Of a DNA stretch of 64,000 nt, positions 27,369 to 36,558 are shown one piece after another. Source of the DNA: Rhodoligotrophos sp. CJ14 (GTDB taxonomy: Bacteria > Pseudomonadota > Alphaproteobacteria > Rhizobiales > Im1); contig NZ_CP133319.1 of assembly GCF_038811545.1 (NCBI RefSeq), positions 62,001-126,000 on the forward strand, read 5' to 3'. Position 1 is the stretch's first letter, and each line of letters begins with the position of its first letter. Below the pieces are notes generated by a model. The model made no database searches and was not told the DNA's origin. It saw only the letters and a program-made list of their open reading frames with translations. The position numbers and the translations under genes were made by a program.

Positions 27369-28523
27369 ATGGATTTCTCACTCACTGAAGAACAGATGAT
27401 GCTGCAGCGCTCGGCCCGGCGCATGGTCCAAGAAGAGATCATGCCGATCTTGCAGGCCAATGATCCCGATCGGCCGCTGCCCAAGCCTGCCATGCTTCAG
27501 GTCTACGCCATTTTCGCACGCGAAGGCCTGACCGCGCCGCGCCTGCCGGTGGAAGCGGGCGGCAGTGGCATGAAGATGCTCGATTATGGCCTCGTCTTCG
27601 AGCAATTGCCGCCGGCGCTCGCCATTTCGCTCCTCTCGCATGAATGCACGATCGCGCGCATCTATGCGGACAGCAGCGAGGCGCAGCGCGCGCGCTTTCT
27701 CCCTGAGCTGATCGCCGGCAGGAAGATCTGCTGCACCGGCACCACCGAGCCCGACACCGGGTCGGACCCGCGCGGCGTGCGCACCCGTCTGACAGAAACG
27801 GCCGATGGCCTTGTGATTGACGGCCGCAAGATGTGGATCACCAATGGGACCGTCAGCGATGTCATGATCGCCACGTGCTCGGCGGGTCAGGGACCCAGAG
27901 GCAACATCATGCGCCGCGTGGTTGTCGAGCGCGAGGTCTCACCTTACGAGGCGCGCGAGATTGCGACCCTGGGTCTGCGCCAGGGCCATCTATCCGAGAT
28001 CCTGTTCAATGAATGCCGCGTGCCCAAGGCGAATGCCTTGGGCGAGAGTGGCGACGCCGCGCGCATCCTGACGCTCACCTGGAACGGCAACCGCCCGCTG
28101 GTCGGTCTGGCGGCTGTTAATTTGGGGCAAAAGGCATTGGATGCAGCAATAGAATATTCGAAGGTCCGCACCCAATTCGGTGGCCCGATTGGCGCAAAGC
28201 AGCTGATCCAGGAACGGATCGCCGATATTGCCGCCGATGTGATGGCAAGCCGGCTGCTCTGCTATTACGCCCTCGACACGATCGACAAGGGCGGTCGCGC
28301 CAATGGCACCTCCGCCATGGCCAAGCGCTTCGCCACCAGTGCCTGCGAGCGTGCGGTGTCCCTGGCCATGCATGTGCATGGCGCCATGGGCATCAGCCGC
28401 GAGGCGGGGCTCGAGCAGCTCTATCGCGACGTCCGCATGCTTCCCATCCCCGATGGCACGAATGAGGTGCTGACCCTGATCACCGGTCGCGATCTCACCG
28501 GGTTGGATGCCATCCGGGCCTGA
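27369..28523 (+). CDS. Acyl-CoA dehydrogenase
   Basis: 384 residues. Starts MDFSLTEEQMML, has the FAD loop CTGTTEPDTGSDPRGVRT near residue 125 and the C-terminal MHVHGAMGISREAGLEQLYR with PIPDGTNEVLTLITGRDL. The residue aligned with the MCAD base reads Asp in IPDGT. ATG 27369 with AGGTGGG upstream is preferred to GTG 27354. With the BadH/BadI pair, an alicyclic-acid-CoA dehydrogenase role is a reasonable inference. Confidence 0.86.
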   Translation: MDFSLTEEQMMLQRSARRMVQEEIMPILQANDPDRPLPKPAMLQVYAIFAREGLTAPRLPVEAGGSGMKMLDYGLVFEQLPPALAISLLSHECTIARIYADSSEAQRARFLPELIAGRKICCTGTTEPDTGSDPRGVRTRLTETADGLVIDGRKMWITNGTVSDVMIATCSAGQGPRGNIMRRVVVEREVSPYEAREIATLGLRQGHLSEILFNECRVPKANALGESGDAARILTLTWNGNRPLVGLAAVNLGQKALDAAIEYSKVRTQFGGPIGAKQLIQERIADIAADVMASRLLCYYALDTIDKGGRANGTSAMAKRFATSACERAVSLAMHVHGAMGISREAGLEQLYRDVRMLPIPDGTNEVLTLITGRDLTGLDAIRA

Positions 28524-28661
28524 AGGTGGTGTTATGTCATGCTTACACCGCGCGCATTGCAGATTGAGGTGCATTTTCCCTTCCCTTGTGCTGTATCGGC
28601 GGGCTGCAGCCGGGTGCCATTGCCGCGGCCGTACCCAAACAAAGCACCGAAAGGGATAGAG

Positions 28662-29417
28662 ATGATCCGCGCAGTAAGCCGGGCTCTGGCGATTTTCGAC
28701 GCCTTTGACGAACAGCACCTCAGCCTGTCGCTCCAGGAAATCGGTGAGCGGATCGCCATGCCCAAAGCCACGACCTTCCGGCTGGTCAACAGCCTGGAAC
28801 GGGGAGGCTTCCTGGTGAGGCTCGACAACCAGCAATATTGCCTGTCGCTGAAGATGGTGCGTCTGGCCGGCCTGGTGAAAAGCACGATCGGCATCCGCGA
28901 GGTGAGCCGTCCGGTGATGATAGCTGTGGCCAAGCAGACCGGCGAGACCGTGACGGTCAATGCATTATCAGGTCACGAGCGCATCTGTATCGACGTGATC
29001 GACACACCATCGCCGTTGATGACCATCGTCCGGCCGGGCGAGCATCTGCCGCTGCTACATGGCGCGACCGGCAAGGCCCTGCTGGCCTATCGCACGCCCG
29101 AAGAACTAGATGCCATCATCAAGGCCTCGCCCGGCGGCGATCGCATCGACCGCAAGAGCCTGGATGAGGAACTGAAGCTCGTGCGTGAGCGCGGCTATGC
29201 CTTGACCAGCGGCCAGCGCGTGCAGGGCATTACCGCGATCGGCGTTCCCTTGCGCGACATGAAGGAGGAAGTGCACCACTCCCTTGCCCTGACCGGCCCC
29301 AGCATCCGCATGGACCCGCGCATCGAGGAATTCGCCCAGATCATGCTGGCGGCCGGCGCCGAGATCTCGAGCCGGCTCGGATCGATCCTCTCATCGAGAA
29401 CCATCCCCCATGAATGA
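28662..29417 (+). CDS. IclR-family transcriptional regulator
   Basis: 251 residues. An N-terminal winged HTH (MIRAVSRALAIFDAF, then MPKATTFRLVNSLERGGFL) is followed by the IclR effector domain (SGHERICIDVIDTPSPL, HGATGKALLAYRTPEE, ITAIGVPLRD). Start 28662 has AAAGGGATAG upstream; the open frame back to 28539 is probably leader. It lies inside the plus-strand catabolic operon and overlaps the next gene by 8 bp, so it likely controls this cluster and itself. Its ligand is probably the pathway acid or its CoA ester. Confidence 0.88.
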   Translation: MIRAVSRALAIFDAFDEQHLSLSLQEIGERIAMPKATTFRLVNSLERGGFLVRLDNQQYCLSLKMVRLAGLVKSTIGIREVSRPVMIAVAKQTGETVTVNALSGHERICIDVIDTPSPLMTIVRPGEHLPLLHGATGKALLAYRTPEELDAIIKASPGGDRIDRKSLDEELKLVRERGYALTSGQRVQGITAIGVPLRDMKEEVHHSLALTGPSIRMDPRIEEFAQIMLAAGAEISSRLGSILSSRTIPHE

Positions 29418-30561
29418 AGCGGGCGCACTCGCTGATCTGAACATCATCGAAACCGGCGTGGTCACCGCCTATGCCGGCAAGCTGTTCGCAGATCACGGCG
29501 CCCGAGTGACCCTCATCGAGCCGCCGTCAGGCTCGCCCTTGCGCAATCATCCACCTTTCCAGGAAGGCTGTTCCGGGCCCGAACGCAGTCTGCACTTCGA
29601 TTATATGAGCGCGGGCAAGGCCAGCATCATAGCCGATCTTGATAGCAAGGCCGGTCAGGCCGCGTTTCAGGCAATGCTTGCGCGCACCGATATCGTGCTC
29701 GATGACCGCCACCAGAGCTGGTGGGCGCAGCGTGGACTGGCCTTTGCCGATCTGAGCAGGGATTATCCTAACCTCGTCTGGTGCGCGATCACCCCCTATG
29801 GCCAGACCGGGCCATACCAGGAATTTGCCGGCTGCGATCTGACCGCCATGGCCATGGGTGGCATGGCCTGGCTCTCCGGCTATGAGGACGGCCCCATTGT
29901 CTCGCGCGGCGAGATCGCCTTGCGCAGCGCCTCGCTCTATGGCGCCGTGGTGGCGCTGGTCACCGCCCTGGGCCGCGAAGGACGCTTCCACAGCCGGTTC
30001 ATCGACATATCCGTCCAGGAGGTTGTGGCGCTCGGCACCGAGACCGCGCCCCAGTTCTATGATCTGCAAAGCATCATCCGCGGCAGAAACCCGGAGCCCC
30101 AGCGCCAGGCCGGCATCGGTGTTTATCCCTGTGCCGATGGCTATGTTATGGTCTATGCGGCGGAAGCCGGCGTCGGCACGGGCTGGACCCGTCTCATCGA
30201 ATGGATGATCGCCAGCGGCATCGCTGCGGCCCAGCCGATGCTTGCCGCGGAATGGGCGACCAATGCCTTCAAGCAGACGCCCGCGGCCAAGCAGGCTTTC
30301 GCGGCGGCCTTCCAGGAATTCGCGCAAGACCGGCGCAAGCAGGACCTGTTCCTCGAAGGTCAGCGCCGTCGCATCGCCATCGCCCCGGTCAATGGACCAT
30401 CCGAGGTCCTCAACGACCCCCATCTTCAAGAAACCGGCTATTTCCGGGCGCTCGAGATCGCTGAGGGGAGAACCCTGCCATGTCCCGGCGCCCCCTTTCA
30501 CCTATCGCGCACCCCCGGCCGCATGACAGGCCCGGCGCCCCGCCTTGGAGAGCACGGATGA
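29410..30561 (+). CDS. Class III CoA transferase (CaiB/BaiF), first of a pair
   Basis: 383 residues. The N-terminus LADLNIIETGVVTAYAGKLF is divergent, with DHGARVTLIEPPSGSPL; VWCAITPYGQTGPYQEF and ISVQEVVALGTE follow. At the nucleophile position it has Glu (VQEV) rather than Asp. It overlaps the following CoA transferase gene by 4 bp. Two tandem class III subunits are typical of heteromeric enzymes such as BbsEF, where only one subunit is catalytic; by that model this would be the less canonical one. The link to BbsEF is an inference from arrangement. Confidence 0.82.
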   Translation: MNEAGALADLNIIETGVVTAYAGKLFADHGARVTLIEPPSGSPLRNHPPFQEGCSGPERSLHFDYMSAGKASIIADLDSKAGQAAFQAMLARTDIVLDDRHQSWWAQRGLAFADLSRDYPNLVWCAITPYGQTGPYQEFAGCDLTAMAMGGMAWLSGYEDGPIVSRGEIALRSASLYGAVVALVTALGREGRFHSRFIDISVQEVVALGTETAPQFYDLQSIIRGRNPEPQRQAGIGVYPCADGYVMVYAAEAGVGTGWTRLIEWMIASGIAAAQPMLAAEWATNAFKQTPAAKQAFAAAFQEFAQDRRKQDLFLEGQRRRIAIAPVNGPSEVLNDPHLQETGYFRALEIAEGRTLPCPGAPFHLSRTPGRMTGPAPRLGEHG

Positions 30562-31778
30562 GCCGCGCTGCACCGCCCCTGCGCGATTTGCGGGTGCTCG
30601 ACTTCACCTGGGTCGGGGCCGGACCCTTCACCACGAAGCTGCTGGCCGATTTTGGCGCCGAGGTGGTGAAGGTCGAATCACGCAAGCGGCCAGACCAGCT
30701 GCGCAAGGCCGAGCCGCTGACCGGCCAGCGCACGCTCGAGGAAAGCGGCTATTTCGCCAACCGCAACGTGAACAAGAAGAGCCTCGCCATCGACTTGAAA
30801 CATCCGGACGCCCGGACCGTGGTGCTCGCCCTGGCCAAGCACTGTGATGTTGTGATCAACTCCTTCTCACCCGGCGTGATGGAGCGTTTCGGCTTTAGCT
30901 ACGAGGAGATCCAGGCGGTTCGCGCTGACGTCATCTATGTCAGCATGCCTTTTGGTGGGGATAGCGGGCCTTATCGGGAATTTCTCGGCTATGGCATGAA
31001 CATCGCCGCCTTGGTCGGCCTTTATGCCATGGGTGGACGCCCCGGCCGTTGGCCGGTCGGCACCGGCACCAACTTCCCCGACCATATCCCGAACCCGCTT
31101 CATGCCGCCTTCGCCATTCTGGCAGCTCTCGCCGAGCGTCGCCGCAGCGGGCAGGGGCAGAGGATCACCCTATCGCAGATCGACAGCACCCTCGCCATGT
31201 TTCCTGACGACCTGCTCGATTATGCCGCCAATGGCCGGCTTGCTGAGCCAGGTCAGGTTGATGATCCCGACGCCGCTCCCCATGGCGTCTATCCCTGTCT
31301 GGGCGAGGAGCGTTGGTTGGCCCTGTCGGTGAAGGGGGATGCACAATTCGCGGCCCTATGCTGCGTCATGGGCGAGCCAGGACTTGCCACCGATCCGCGC
31401 TTCAGGAATGTCGCCGGCCGCAAGGCCCACCTCGACAAACTCGATGCGACGATTACCGCTTGGACCGCGAGGCACGATGCCCAAGCCCTGATGGGACAGC
31501 TGCAATCAGTCGGCATTGCCGCGGGGATCGTGCAGAATGCGGAGGACCTGCTTGTCCGCGATCCCCACCTGAAGGCGCGCGGTTTCTGGCAATATCTCGA
31601 GCACCCGGTGATGCAGCGCAGTGTCTATCACGGCGTGCCGGCTCAGATCGGCGGCCTTTCGAACCGCTACCAGTCGCCCGCACCGCTGCTCGGGCAGCAC
31701 AATGACGAGCTTCCGGCGCTCACCGGCCTTTCGCCTGACCTGATCGCCGAGCTTGCCGCCAAGGGCGTGTTCCAATGA
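30558..31778 (+). CDS. Class III CoA transferase (CaiB/BaiF), second of a pair
   Basis: 406 residues. LRVLDFTWVGAGPFTTKLLA and FGAEVVKVES are canonical; NRNVNKKSLAIDLKHP and VIYVSMPFGGDSGPY follow, and the acid segment reads LSQIDSTLAMF with Asp present. ATG 30558 overlaps the partner stop (ATGA); the open frame back to 30480 is shadow. It probably forms a heteromer with the protein before it to activate the pathway acid. Confidence 0.86.
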   Translation: MSRAAPPLRDLRVLDFTWVGAGPFTTKLLADFGAEVVKVESRKRPDQLRKAEPLTGQRTLEESGYFANRNVNKKSLAIDLKHPDARTVVLALAKHCDVVINSFSPGVMERFGFSYEEIQAVRADVIYVSMPFGGDSGPYREFLGYGMNIAALVGLYAMGGRPGRWPVGTGTNFPDHIPNPLHAAFAILAALAERRRSGQGQRITLSQIDSTLAMFPDDLLDYAANGRLAEPGQVDDPDAAPHGVYPCLGEERWLALSVKGDAQFAALCCVMGEPGLATDPRFRNVAGRKAHLDKLDATITAWTARHDAQALMGQLQSVGIAAGIVQNAEDLLVRDPHLKARGFWQYLEHPVMQRSVYHGVPAQIGGLSNRYQSPAPLLGQHNDELPALTGLSPDLIAELAAKGVFQ

Positions 31779-32974
31779 GCGAGGCCATGAATTTCGATCT
31801 GCCCGAGCATGTGGCCATGATCCGCGACACGGTGCACCGCTTTGCGATCGAGGAGCTGCGCCCGCTCGAGCCTCTCGTTCTGCGTCGCGAGGCCGAGCGC
31901 GGCTTCACCGATAGACCACTGCTGCCGCTGGAGGTCGAAGCTGATTTACAGGCGAAGGCCAGGCAAATCGGCCTCTATGGTATCGATGTGCCGCAGGACT
32001 ATGGCGGCCAGGATTTGGGGGCCCTTGCCAAATGCGTGGTCATCGAGCAGCTCAAGCACGCGATCGTACCCTTTGTTCCCCCACCCGACAGCCCCAACCT
32101 GCATCTGCTGAGATCGCTTTGCCGGGGCGAGCAGATCGAGCGCTATTTCCTCCCCTATGCCCACGGCGAAAAGCGCTCATGCCTTGCCCTCACCGAGCCT
32201 TCGGCGGGCTCGGACGCCGGGGCCATCCGCACCAGCGCCGAGCGCCGCAATGGCCGCTGGATCCTGAACGGCACCAAGACCTTCATCAGCCATGCCCGTA
32301 ACGCCGATTTCCTCATCGTCATCGCCCTGACCGACCCCGCCAAGCGCAACCACGGCGGCATGACCGCCTTCCTGGTCGATCGTGACACACCTGGCCTGTC
32401 GATCCCCTCGACCTTCCCGATGATCGGCGAATATTGCCCTTATGAGGTTGTGCTCGACAATGTGGAGCTCGCAGAAGAGCAGGTGCTGGGCGAGGTGGGT
32501 GATGCTTTCGGGCCGCTGCAGCGCCGCCTTGGCGTGCGGCGCATGGAGATTGCTGCAAGATGCCTTGGCTTTGCCGCCCGTTGCATCGAGATGATGATCG
32601 AGCAGGCGAACAGCCGCACCACCTTCGGACGCCCGCTCGCAGATCGTCAAACCATTCAATGGTGGATCGCCGACAGCTATCAGGAGCTGGAAATGGTGCG
32701 TCTGCTCACCTACCGGCTCGCTTCGCGCCTTGATCGGGGTGATGCCGACCTGCGCACCGAGGCCTCCATGGTCAAGGTACAGGGCACCGAAATGATCGCC
32801 CGCGTGGTTGACCGCGCTATCCAGGCCTTTGGCGGCATGGGAGTGAGCAAGGAACTGCCGCTCGAATATATCTATCGGGTGGTGCGGGTCTATCGCATCG
32901 TCGAGGGGCCGAGCGAGATCCATCGCTGGGTGATCGCCCGCGATCTCCTGAAACATGGATTGCCTGCCGCATGA
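31775..32974 (+). CDS. Acyl-CoA dehydrogenase
   Basis: 399 residues. FAD loop ALTEPSAGSDAGAIRTSAER near residue 138, FLVDRDTPGLSI near 203, and the end QAFGGMGVSKELPLEYIYRV with RIVEGPSEIHRWVIARDLL. Glu in VEGP occupies the MCAD-type base position. Both ends overlap neighbours by 4 bp. It differs clearly from the dehydrogenase at 27369-28523, so the two probably act on different intermediates. Confidence 0.87.
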   Translation: MSEAMNFDLPEHVAMIRDTVHRFAIEELRPLEPLVLRREAERGFTDRPLLPLEVEADLQAKARQIGLYGIDVPQDYGGQDLGALAKCVVIEQLKHAIVPFVPPPDSPNLHLLRSLCRGEQIERYFLPYAHGEKRSCLALTEPSAGSDAGAIRTSAERRNGRWILNGTKTFISHARNADFLIVIALTDPAKRNHGGMTAFLVDRDTPGLSIPSTFPMIGEYCPYEVVLDNVELAEEQVLGEVGDAFGPLQRRLGVRRMEIAARCLGFAARCIEMMIEQANSRTTFGRPLADRQTIQWWIADSYQELEMVRLLTYRLASRLDRGDADLRTEASMVKVQGTEMIARVVDRAIQAFGGMGVSKELPLEYIYRVVRVYRIVEGPSEIHRWVIARDLLKHGLPAA

Positions 32975-33744
32975 CCATCGATGTCGTTCATGAGGACCAG
33001 GTGAGCCTCATCACCATCAACCGGCCCGAGGCGCGCAACGCGCTCGACCCCGCTACGGCACGGGCCCTCTATGAGGCGCTCGCCGCCTTTGAGCAGGATG
33101 AGAACCGCCGCGTGGCGATCATCACCGGCGCGGGCGACAAGGCCTTCTGTGCGGGCGCTGATCTGCGCGCCGCGCTCGATCCGGATGTGACCCTGGCCCA
33201 GCGCGCGCTCAGTCCTGGGGACGCAAGCCTCGTGCGCGATCCTGGTCTTACCAAGCCTGTCATCGCCGCGGTGAACGGCTATGCGCTCGGCGGCGGTTTC
33301 GAGCTCGCGCTCATCTGCGATATCCGCATCGCCTCCACCAATGCGAGCTTTGGCCTCACCGAAGTGACCGTCGGCAGCATGCCCGGCAGTGGCGGCACCC
33401 AGCGCCTGCCGCGGATCATCCCACCGGGGACGGCCATGCATCTCGCGCTCACCGGCGAGCGGATTGATGCGGCCGAGGCCTATCGTATCGGCCTCATCAC
33501 CCGTATGACCAAGCCGGAGATGCTGCTGGATGAGGCCCGCGCCATTGCCGCACGGATTGCGGCGAATGCGCCGCTCTCGGTGCGCGCCGTCAAGCAGGCG
33601 ATCCGCAATGGTCAGGACATGCCTTTGGCGCAAGGCCTCGCCTATGAGCGCAATCTCTTCAACCTGCTGCGCGAGAGCGAAGACCGGATGGAAGGCCGCC
33701 GGGCCTTTGCCGAGAAGCGCAAGCCCGTGTTCCGGGGACGATGA
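32971..33744 (+). CDS. Enoyl-CoA hydratase/isomerase family protein
   Basis: 257-residue crotonase. ITGAGDKAFCAGADLRAALD near residue 48, AAVNGYALGGGFELALICD near 97, and GSMPGSGGTQRLPRIIPPG near 130 are typical of true hydratases; the end is FAEKRKPVFRGR. The ATG overlaps the dehydrogenase stop. It would hydrate the enoyl-CoA made by one of the dehydrogenases here. Confidence 0.88.
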   Translation: MTIDVVHEDQVSLITINRPEARNALDPATARALYEALAAFEQDENRRVAIITGAGDKAFCAGADLRAALDPDVTLAQRALSPGDASLVRDPGLTKPVIAAVNGYALGGGFELALICDIRIASTNASFGLTEVTVGSMPGSGGTQRLPRIIPPGTAMHLALTGERIDAAEAYRIGLITRMTKPEMLLDEARAIAARIAANAPLSVRAVKQAIRNGQDMPLAQGLAYERNLFNLLRESEDRMEGRRAFAEKRKPVFRGR

Positions 33745-33747
33745 CCT

Positions 33748-34893
33748 ATGAGCGGCATTTCTGACCAGATCGCCATTGCCGGAATAGGGGCGACCAAACA
33801 GGGCAAGCTTCCAGGCCGCACCGCGCTCGATCTCGGCATCGAGGCCTTCGCTTTGGCACTTGCGGATGCAGGGCTGAGCAAGGCCGACGTCGACGGGCTG
33901 CTCACCATGCCCGGCACCACATCCCCCGAAGGAAGCCTTCATTATCTGCGCTTCGGTGAAGCGACAGGCCTCAACCCCCGCTATACGGGCAGCCTCACCA
34001 TGGGCGGCGGCACCGCCGGCGCGCTTGTGCAGATGGCGGCGCTCGCCATTCATGCGGGCCTCGCCTCGGTGGTCGCCTGCGTTTTCGGCGATACGGCCAA
34101 GACGGGCGGTGTGCGCTTTGATCGCGCGAGTGGCGGTGAGGTGCCATGGTCCCAATGGGGCATGATGGGCGCGGCCGCCAATAGCGCTGTCGCCGCCGAC
34201 CGCCACATGCATGTCTATGGCACGACGAGCCGCCAGCTCGCCGAAGTGGCGGTGGCATGCCGTCATCATGCTTCGCTCAACCCGGAAGCCGTGATGCGCG
34301 AGCCCATCACCATTGAGGATCATCAGGCCTCCCGCTGGATCGTCCGGCCCCTGCGCCTGCTGGATTGCTGCCTCATCTCCGATGGCGGCGTCTGCATCAT
34401 CGTCACCTCCGCCGAGCGGGCGCGCGATCTGCGCCAGCCTCCTGTGCTGCTCGCAGGGCTGGGCCAGGCCTATACGGCCCAGACCTTGGAGGCTGAGAAG
34501 TGGTGGTACGTGCCCCATCAGCGCCAGGCATTGGCGGATGCCTTTGCCATGGCCGGCTGCACCCCAGGCGATATCGATGTTGCTCAGCTCTACGACAATT
34601 TCACCATCTCGGTGATCCTGTGGCTTGAGCATGCAGGCTTTTGCGGTGAAGGCGAGGGGGGTGCCTTTGTCGAGGGCGGCCGCATCAGACTGGGAGGCGA
34701 TCTCCCCGTCAACACCGCCGGCGGCAATCTCTCGGAGAGCTACATGGAGGGCTGGCTGCACATCGTTGAAGGCGTGCGCCAGATCCGCGGAACGGCGGGC
34801 GCGCGTCAGGTGGCGGATGCCGAACATTGCCTGGTGACGGGGCGTGGCATGGCGCTCAATTGTGCCAATGCCGTGATTTTGCGGAGGCCATGA
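33748..34893 (+). CDS. Thiolase-fold lipid-transfer-type protein (Ltp2-like)
   Basis: 381 residues of the SCP-x/thiolase fold. The usual nucleophilic cysteine motif is absent; the aligned region reads LTMGGGTAGALVQMAALAI. Conserved instead are AQLYDNFTISVILWLEHAGF with CGEGEGG, and NTAGGNLSESYMEGW with GTAGARQV. These match Ltp2-type aldolases of steroid side-chain degradation, which cleave a hydroxyacyl-CoA by retro-aldol chemistry. The next gene encodes the DUF35 partner such proteins need. A retro-aldolase role is inferred; a degenerate thiolase is the alternative. Confidence 0.8.
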   Translation: MSGISDQIAIAGIGATKQGKLPGRTALDLGIEAFALALADAGLSKADVDGLLTMPGTTSPEGSLHYLRFGEATGLNPRYTGSLTMGGGTAGALVQMAALAIHAGLASVVACVFGDTAKTGGVRFDRASGGEVPWSQWGMMGAAANSAVAADRHMHVYGTTSRQLAEVAVACRHHASLNPEAVMREPITIEDHQASRWIVRPLRLLDCCLISDGGVCIIVTSAERARDLRQPPVLLAGLGQAYTAQTLEAEKWWYVPHQRQALADAFAMAGCTPGDIDVAQLYDNFTISVILWLEHAGFCGEGEGGAFVEGGRIRLGGDLPVNTAGGNLSESYMEGWLHIVEGVRQIRGTAGARQVADAEHCLVTGRGMALNCANAVILRRP

Positions 34894-35321
34894 TCATGAC
34901 AGACATTCCGCCCAAGCCGGTGCCCGCGCTCTCCGACCTCAACCGGCCCTTCTGGCAGGGCGCAGCGCAAGGCCGCCTCATGCTGCAGCGTTGCGGCGCT
35001 TGCGGTCATCTCCGTTTTCCCCTCGGGCCGGTCTGCACCATCTGCCTGTCGCCTGAGACCGAATGGGTAGAGATGTCCGGACGCGGCAAGGTGCTCTCGC
35101 ACCTCGTCTTCCATCAGGTCTATCACCGCGCTTGGGCGCAAGATGTGCCCTATAGCGTGGTAATGGTCGAGCTTGATGAGGGACCTCGCCTCTTCTCGAA
35201 CATTGCCGATCCTACCCGCAGCGATATCGAGACCGACCTGGTGGGGCGCCGGGTCGAGGCGGTGTTTGAGCCGATGACGGAAGAGATCGGCCGTGTGCTG
35301 TTCAAGGTGCTGGAGGGGTGA
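34890..35321 (+). CDS. Zn-ribbon/OB-fold (DUF35) partner protein
   Basis: 143 residues. A rubredoxin-like zinc ribbon lies at about residues 29-50 (CGACGHLRFPLGPVCTIC: two CxxC pairs), followed by an OB-fold (GRGKVLSHLVFHQ, YSVVMVELDEGPRLFSNI). Such DUF35 proteins bind Ltp-type thiolases and help hold acyl-CoA substrates. It overlaps the Ltp2-like gene by 4 bp. A second in-frame ATG is at 34896. Confidence 0.86.
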   Translation: MIMTDIPPKPVPALSDLNRPFWQGAAQGRLMLQRCGACGHLRFPLGPVCTICLSPETEWVEMSGRGKVLSHLVFHQVYHRAWAQDVPYSVVMVELDEGPRLFSNIADPTRSDIETDLVGRRVEAVFEPMTEEIGRVLFKVLEG

Positions 35322-35345
35322 CCGGCCGCGGGCTGACCGGTCACC
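35319..35345. terminator. Hairpin between convergent operons
   Basis: GTGACCGG, 11 bases, CCGGTCAC: an 8-bp perfect stem that includes the TGA stop of the DUF35 gene and lies before the convergent PrpF gene end at 35358. There is no T tract, so termination is plausible but not certain. Confidence 0.45.
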
Positions 35346-35357
35346 GCGAGCCTCGGT

Positions 35358-36533
35358 TCAATAGGCCTCGCTCGTGGGCACATAGACGGTGCCATCCATG
35401 ATGCGCCGCGCCGTGCGGCTGAAGCCGAGCGCGTCGATCTCCATGCCCTCTTCGTTATTGGCCTTGCGGGTCTTCACCGTCACATGCATGACCCCGGACG
35501 GGTGTCCGATGCTCAGCGTCTCCTTTTCAGAGGCGCCATTCGTCAGTTGCTGGTTCACGATCGAATCGGGAACCCGCGAGGCCGCCGCGATGCACATGGA
35601 CCCGGTGCCGGCCATGCTCTCATGGCAGCGATTCATGAAGATGAGCCGCGCCTTGAAGTCCATGTCCCCGGCCTCGACCGGCTGGCCATTGAGGGTCTTA
35701 TAGGCACTCGGTTCCGAGACGAACACGACGAAGGGCAGGAAAGGCGATTCCTCATCCACGCGCGTCCAGCTCGAGGCATAGCCGATCCGCTCGGCCGCCT
35801 TGCCGCGGATTTCACGCAGCCGGTCGACGAGTCCATGGTTGTGGTTGATGTCTTCGGGACCCTCGTCGCCTCTGAGGCCGATATCGCGGGCCCGGCAGAA
35901 TACGATCGTATTGGCCACATCGCAAATGGTGACCTCGAGCTTCTGTCCGCTCTCGAGCTCGAGTATGTCGGTGCGGTTGCCCGTGGGCAGAACCTTGCCG
36001 GTCTTAGCACCCGCGGTGAGCCGGTAATCCATGAAGATCTCGGCGCCCGTGCCAGGCACGCCGGCAATGGCGAAATCGCCCTTCACCTTGGCGCGCCCGC
36101 GGATCACCGGCACCTGGGCAATCATGATCTTGCCCGTATTGGTATTGTGGATACGGACCTCCGTGACCGGCTCCTGCGGCCGGACCAATCCCGCGTCGAT
36201 GGCGAAGGGGCCGACACCCGCCGAGATATTCCCGCAATTGCCGGTATAGTCGATCACCGGCTTGTCGAGCTCGGCCTGCGCGAAGGTATAGTCGATATCC
36301 GCATCCGCCCGCGTTGATGGGCCGATGATGGCGATTTTCGACGTGACGAGATGGGTGCCGCCGAGCCCGTCGATCTGCATCACATCCGGCGTGCCCATCA
36401 TCCGCAGGAGCAGGGCATCCCGCTTTGGCCCGGGCGCGGGCAGGTCGTGCTCGTGGAGATAGACGCCCTTGCTGGTGCCGCCGCGCATCAGCGTGCAGCG
36501 GATGCCGATCTGCTCCGGTTCGTAATGGCTCAT
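35358..36533 (-). CDS. PrpF-family isomerase (methylaconitate / 4-oxalomesaconate tautomerase type)
   Basis: 391 residues of the diaminopimelate-epimerase-like fold. Family motifs are RCTLMRGGTSKGVY at residue 10, IDGLGGTHLVTSKIAI near 50, DYTGNCGNISAGVGPFAID near 95 (first catalytic Cys) and MAGTGSMCIAAASRV near 310 (second Cys). PrpF shifts double bonds in methylaconitate; relatives tautomerise 4-oxalomesaconate in gallate catabolism. Start 36533 has GAGGAAACGACC upstream. It lies downstream of the double CoA transferase on the minus strand and is the only such isomerase in the window. Confidence 0.85.
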   Translation of the reverse strand: MSHYEPEQIGIRCTLMRGGTSKGVYLHEHDLPAPGPKRDALLLRMMGTPDVMQIDGLGGTHLVTSKIAIIGPSTRADADIDYTFAQAELDKPVIDYTGNCGNISAGVGPFAIDAGLVRPQEPVTEVRIHNTNTGKIMIAQVPVIRGRAKVKGDFAIAGVPGTGAEIFMDYRLTAGAKTGKVLPTGNRTDILELESGQKLEVTICDVANTIVFCRARDIGLRGDEGPEDINHNHGLVDRLREIRGKAAERIGYASSWTRVDEESPFLPFVVFVSEPSAYKTLNGQPVEAGDMDFKARLIFMNRCHESMAGTGSMCIAAASRVPDSIVNQQLTNGASEKETLSIGHPSGVMHVTVKTRKANNEEGMEIDALGFSRTARRIMDGTVYVPTSEAY

Positions 36534-36558
36534 GGTCGTTTCCTCATATTCGTTTTTG

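Noticed and set aside
28528-28549. GGTGT-N12-ACACC inverted repeat before the IclR gene
   Set aside because: Arms are only 5 bp with a long spacer and no second copy was seen; chance is likely.
32890-34827. 645-codon minus-strand open frame opposite the hydratase and Ltp2-like genes
   Set aside because: Such long antisense frames are common in GC-rich genomes; both plus-strand genes show strong family motifs and the antisense product does not.
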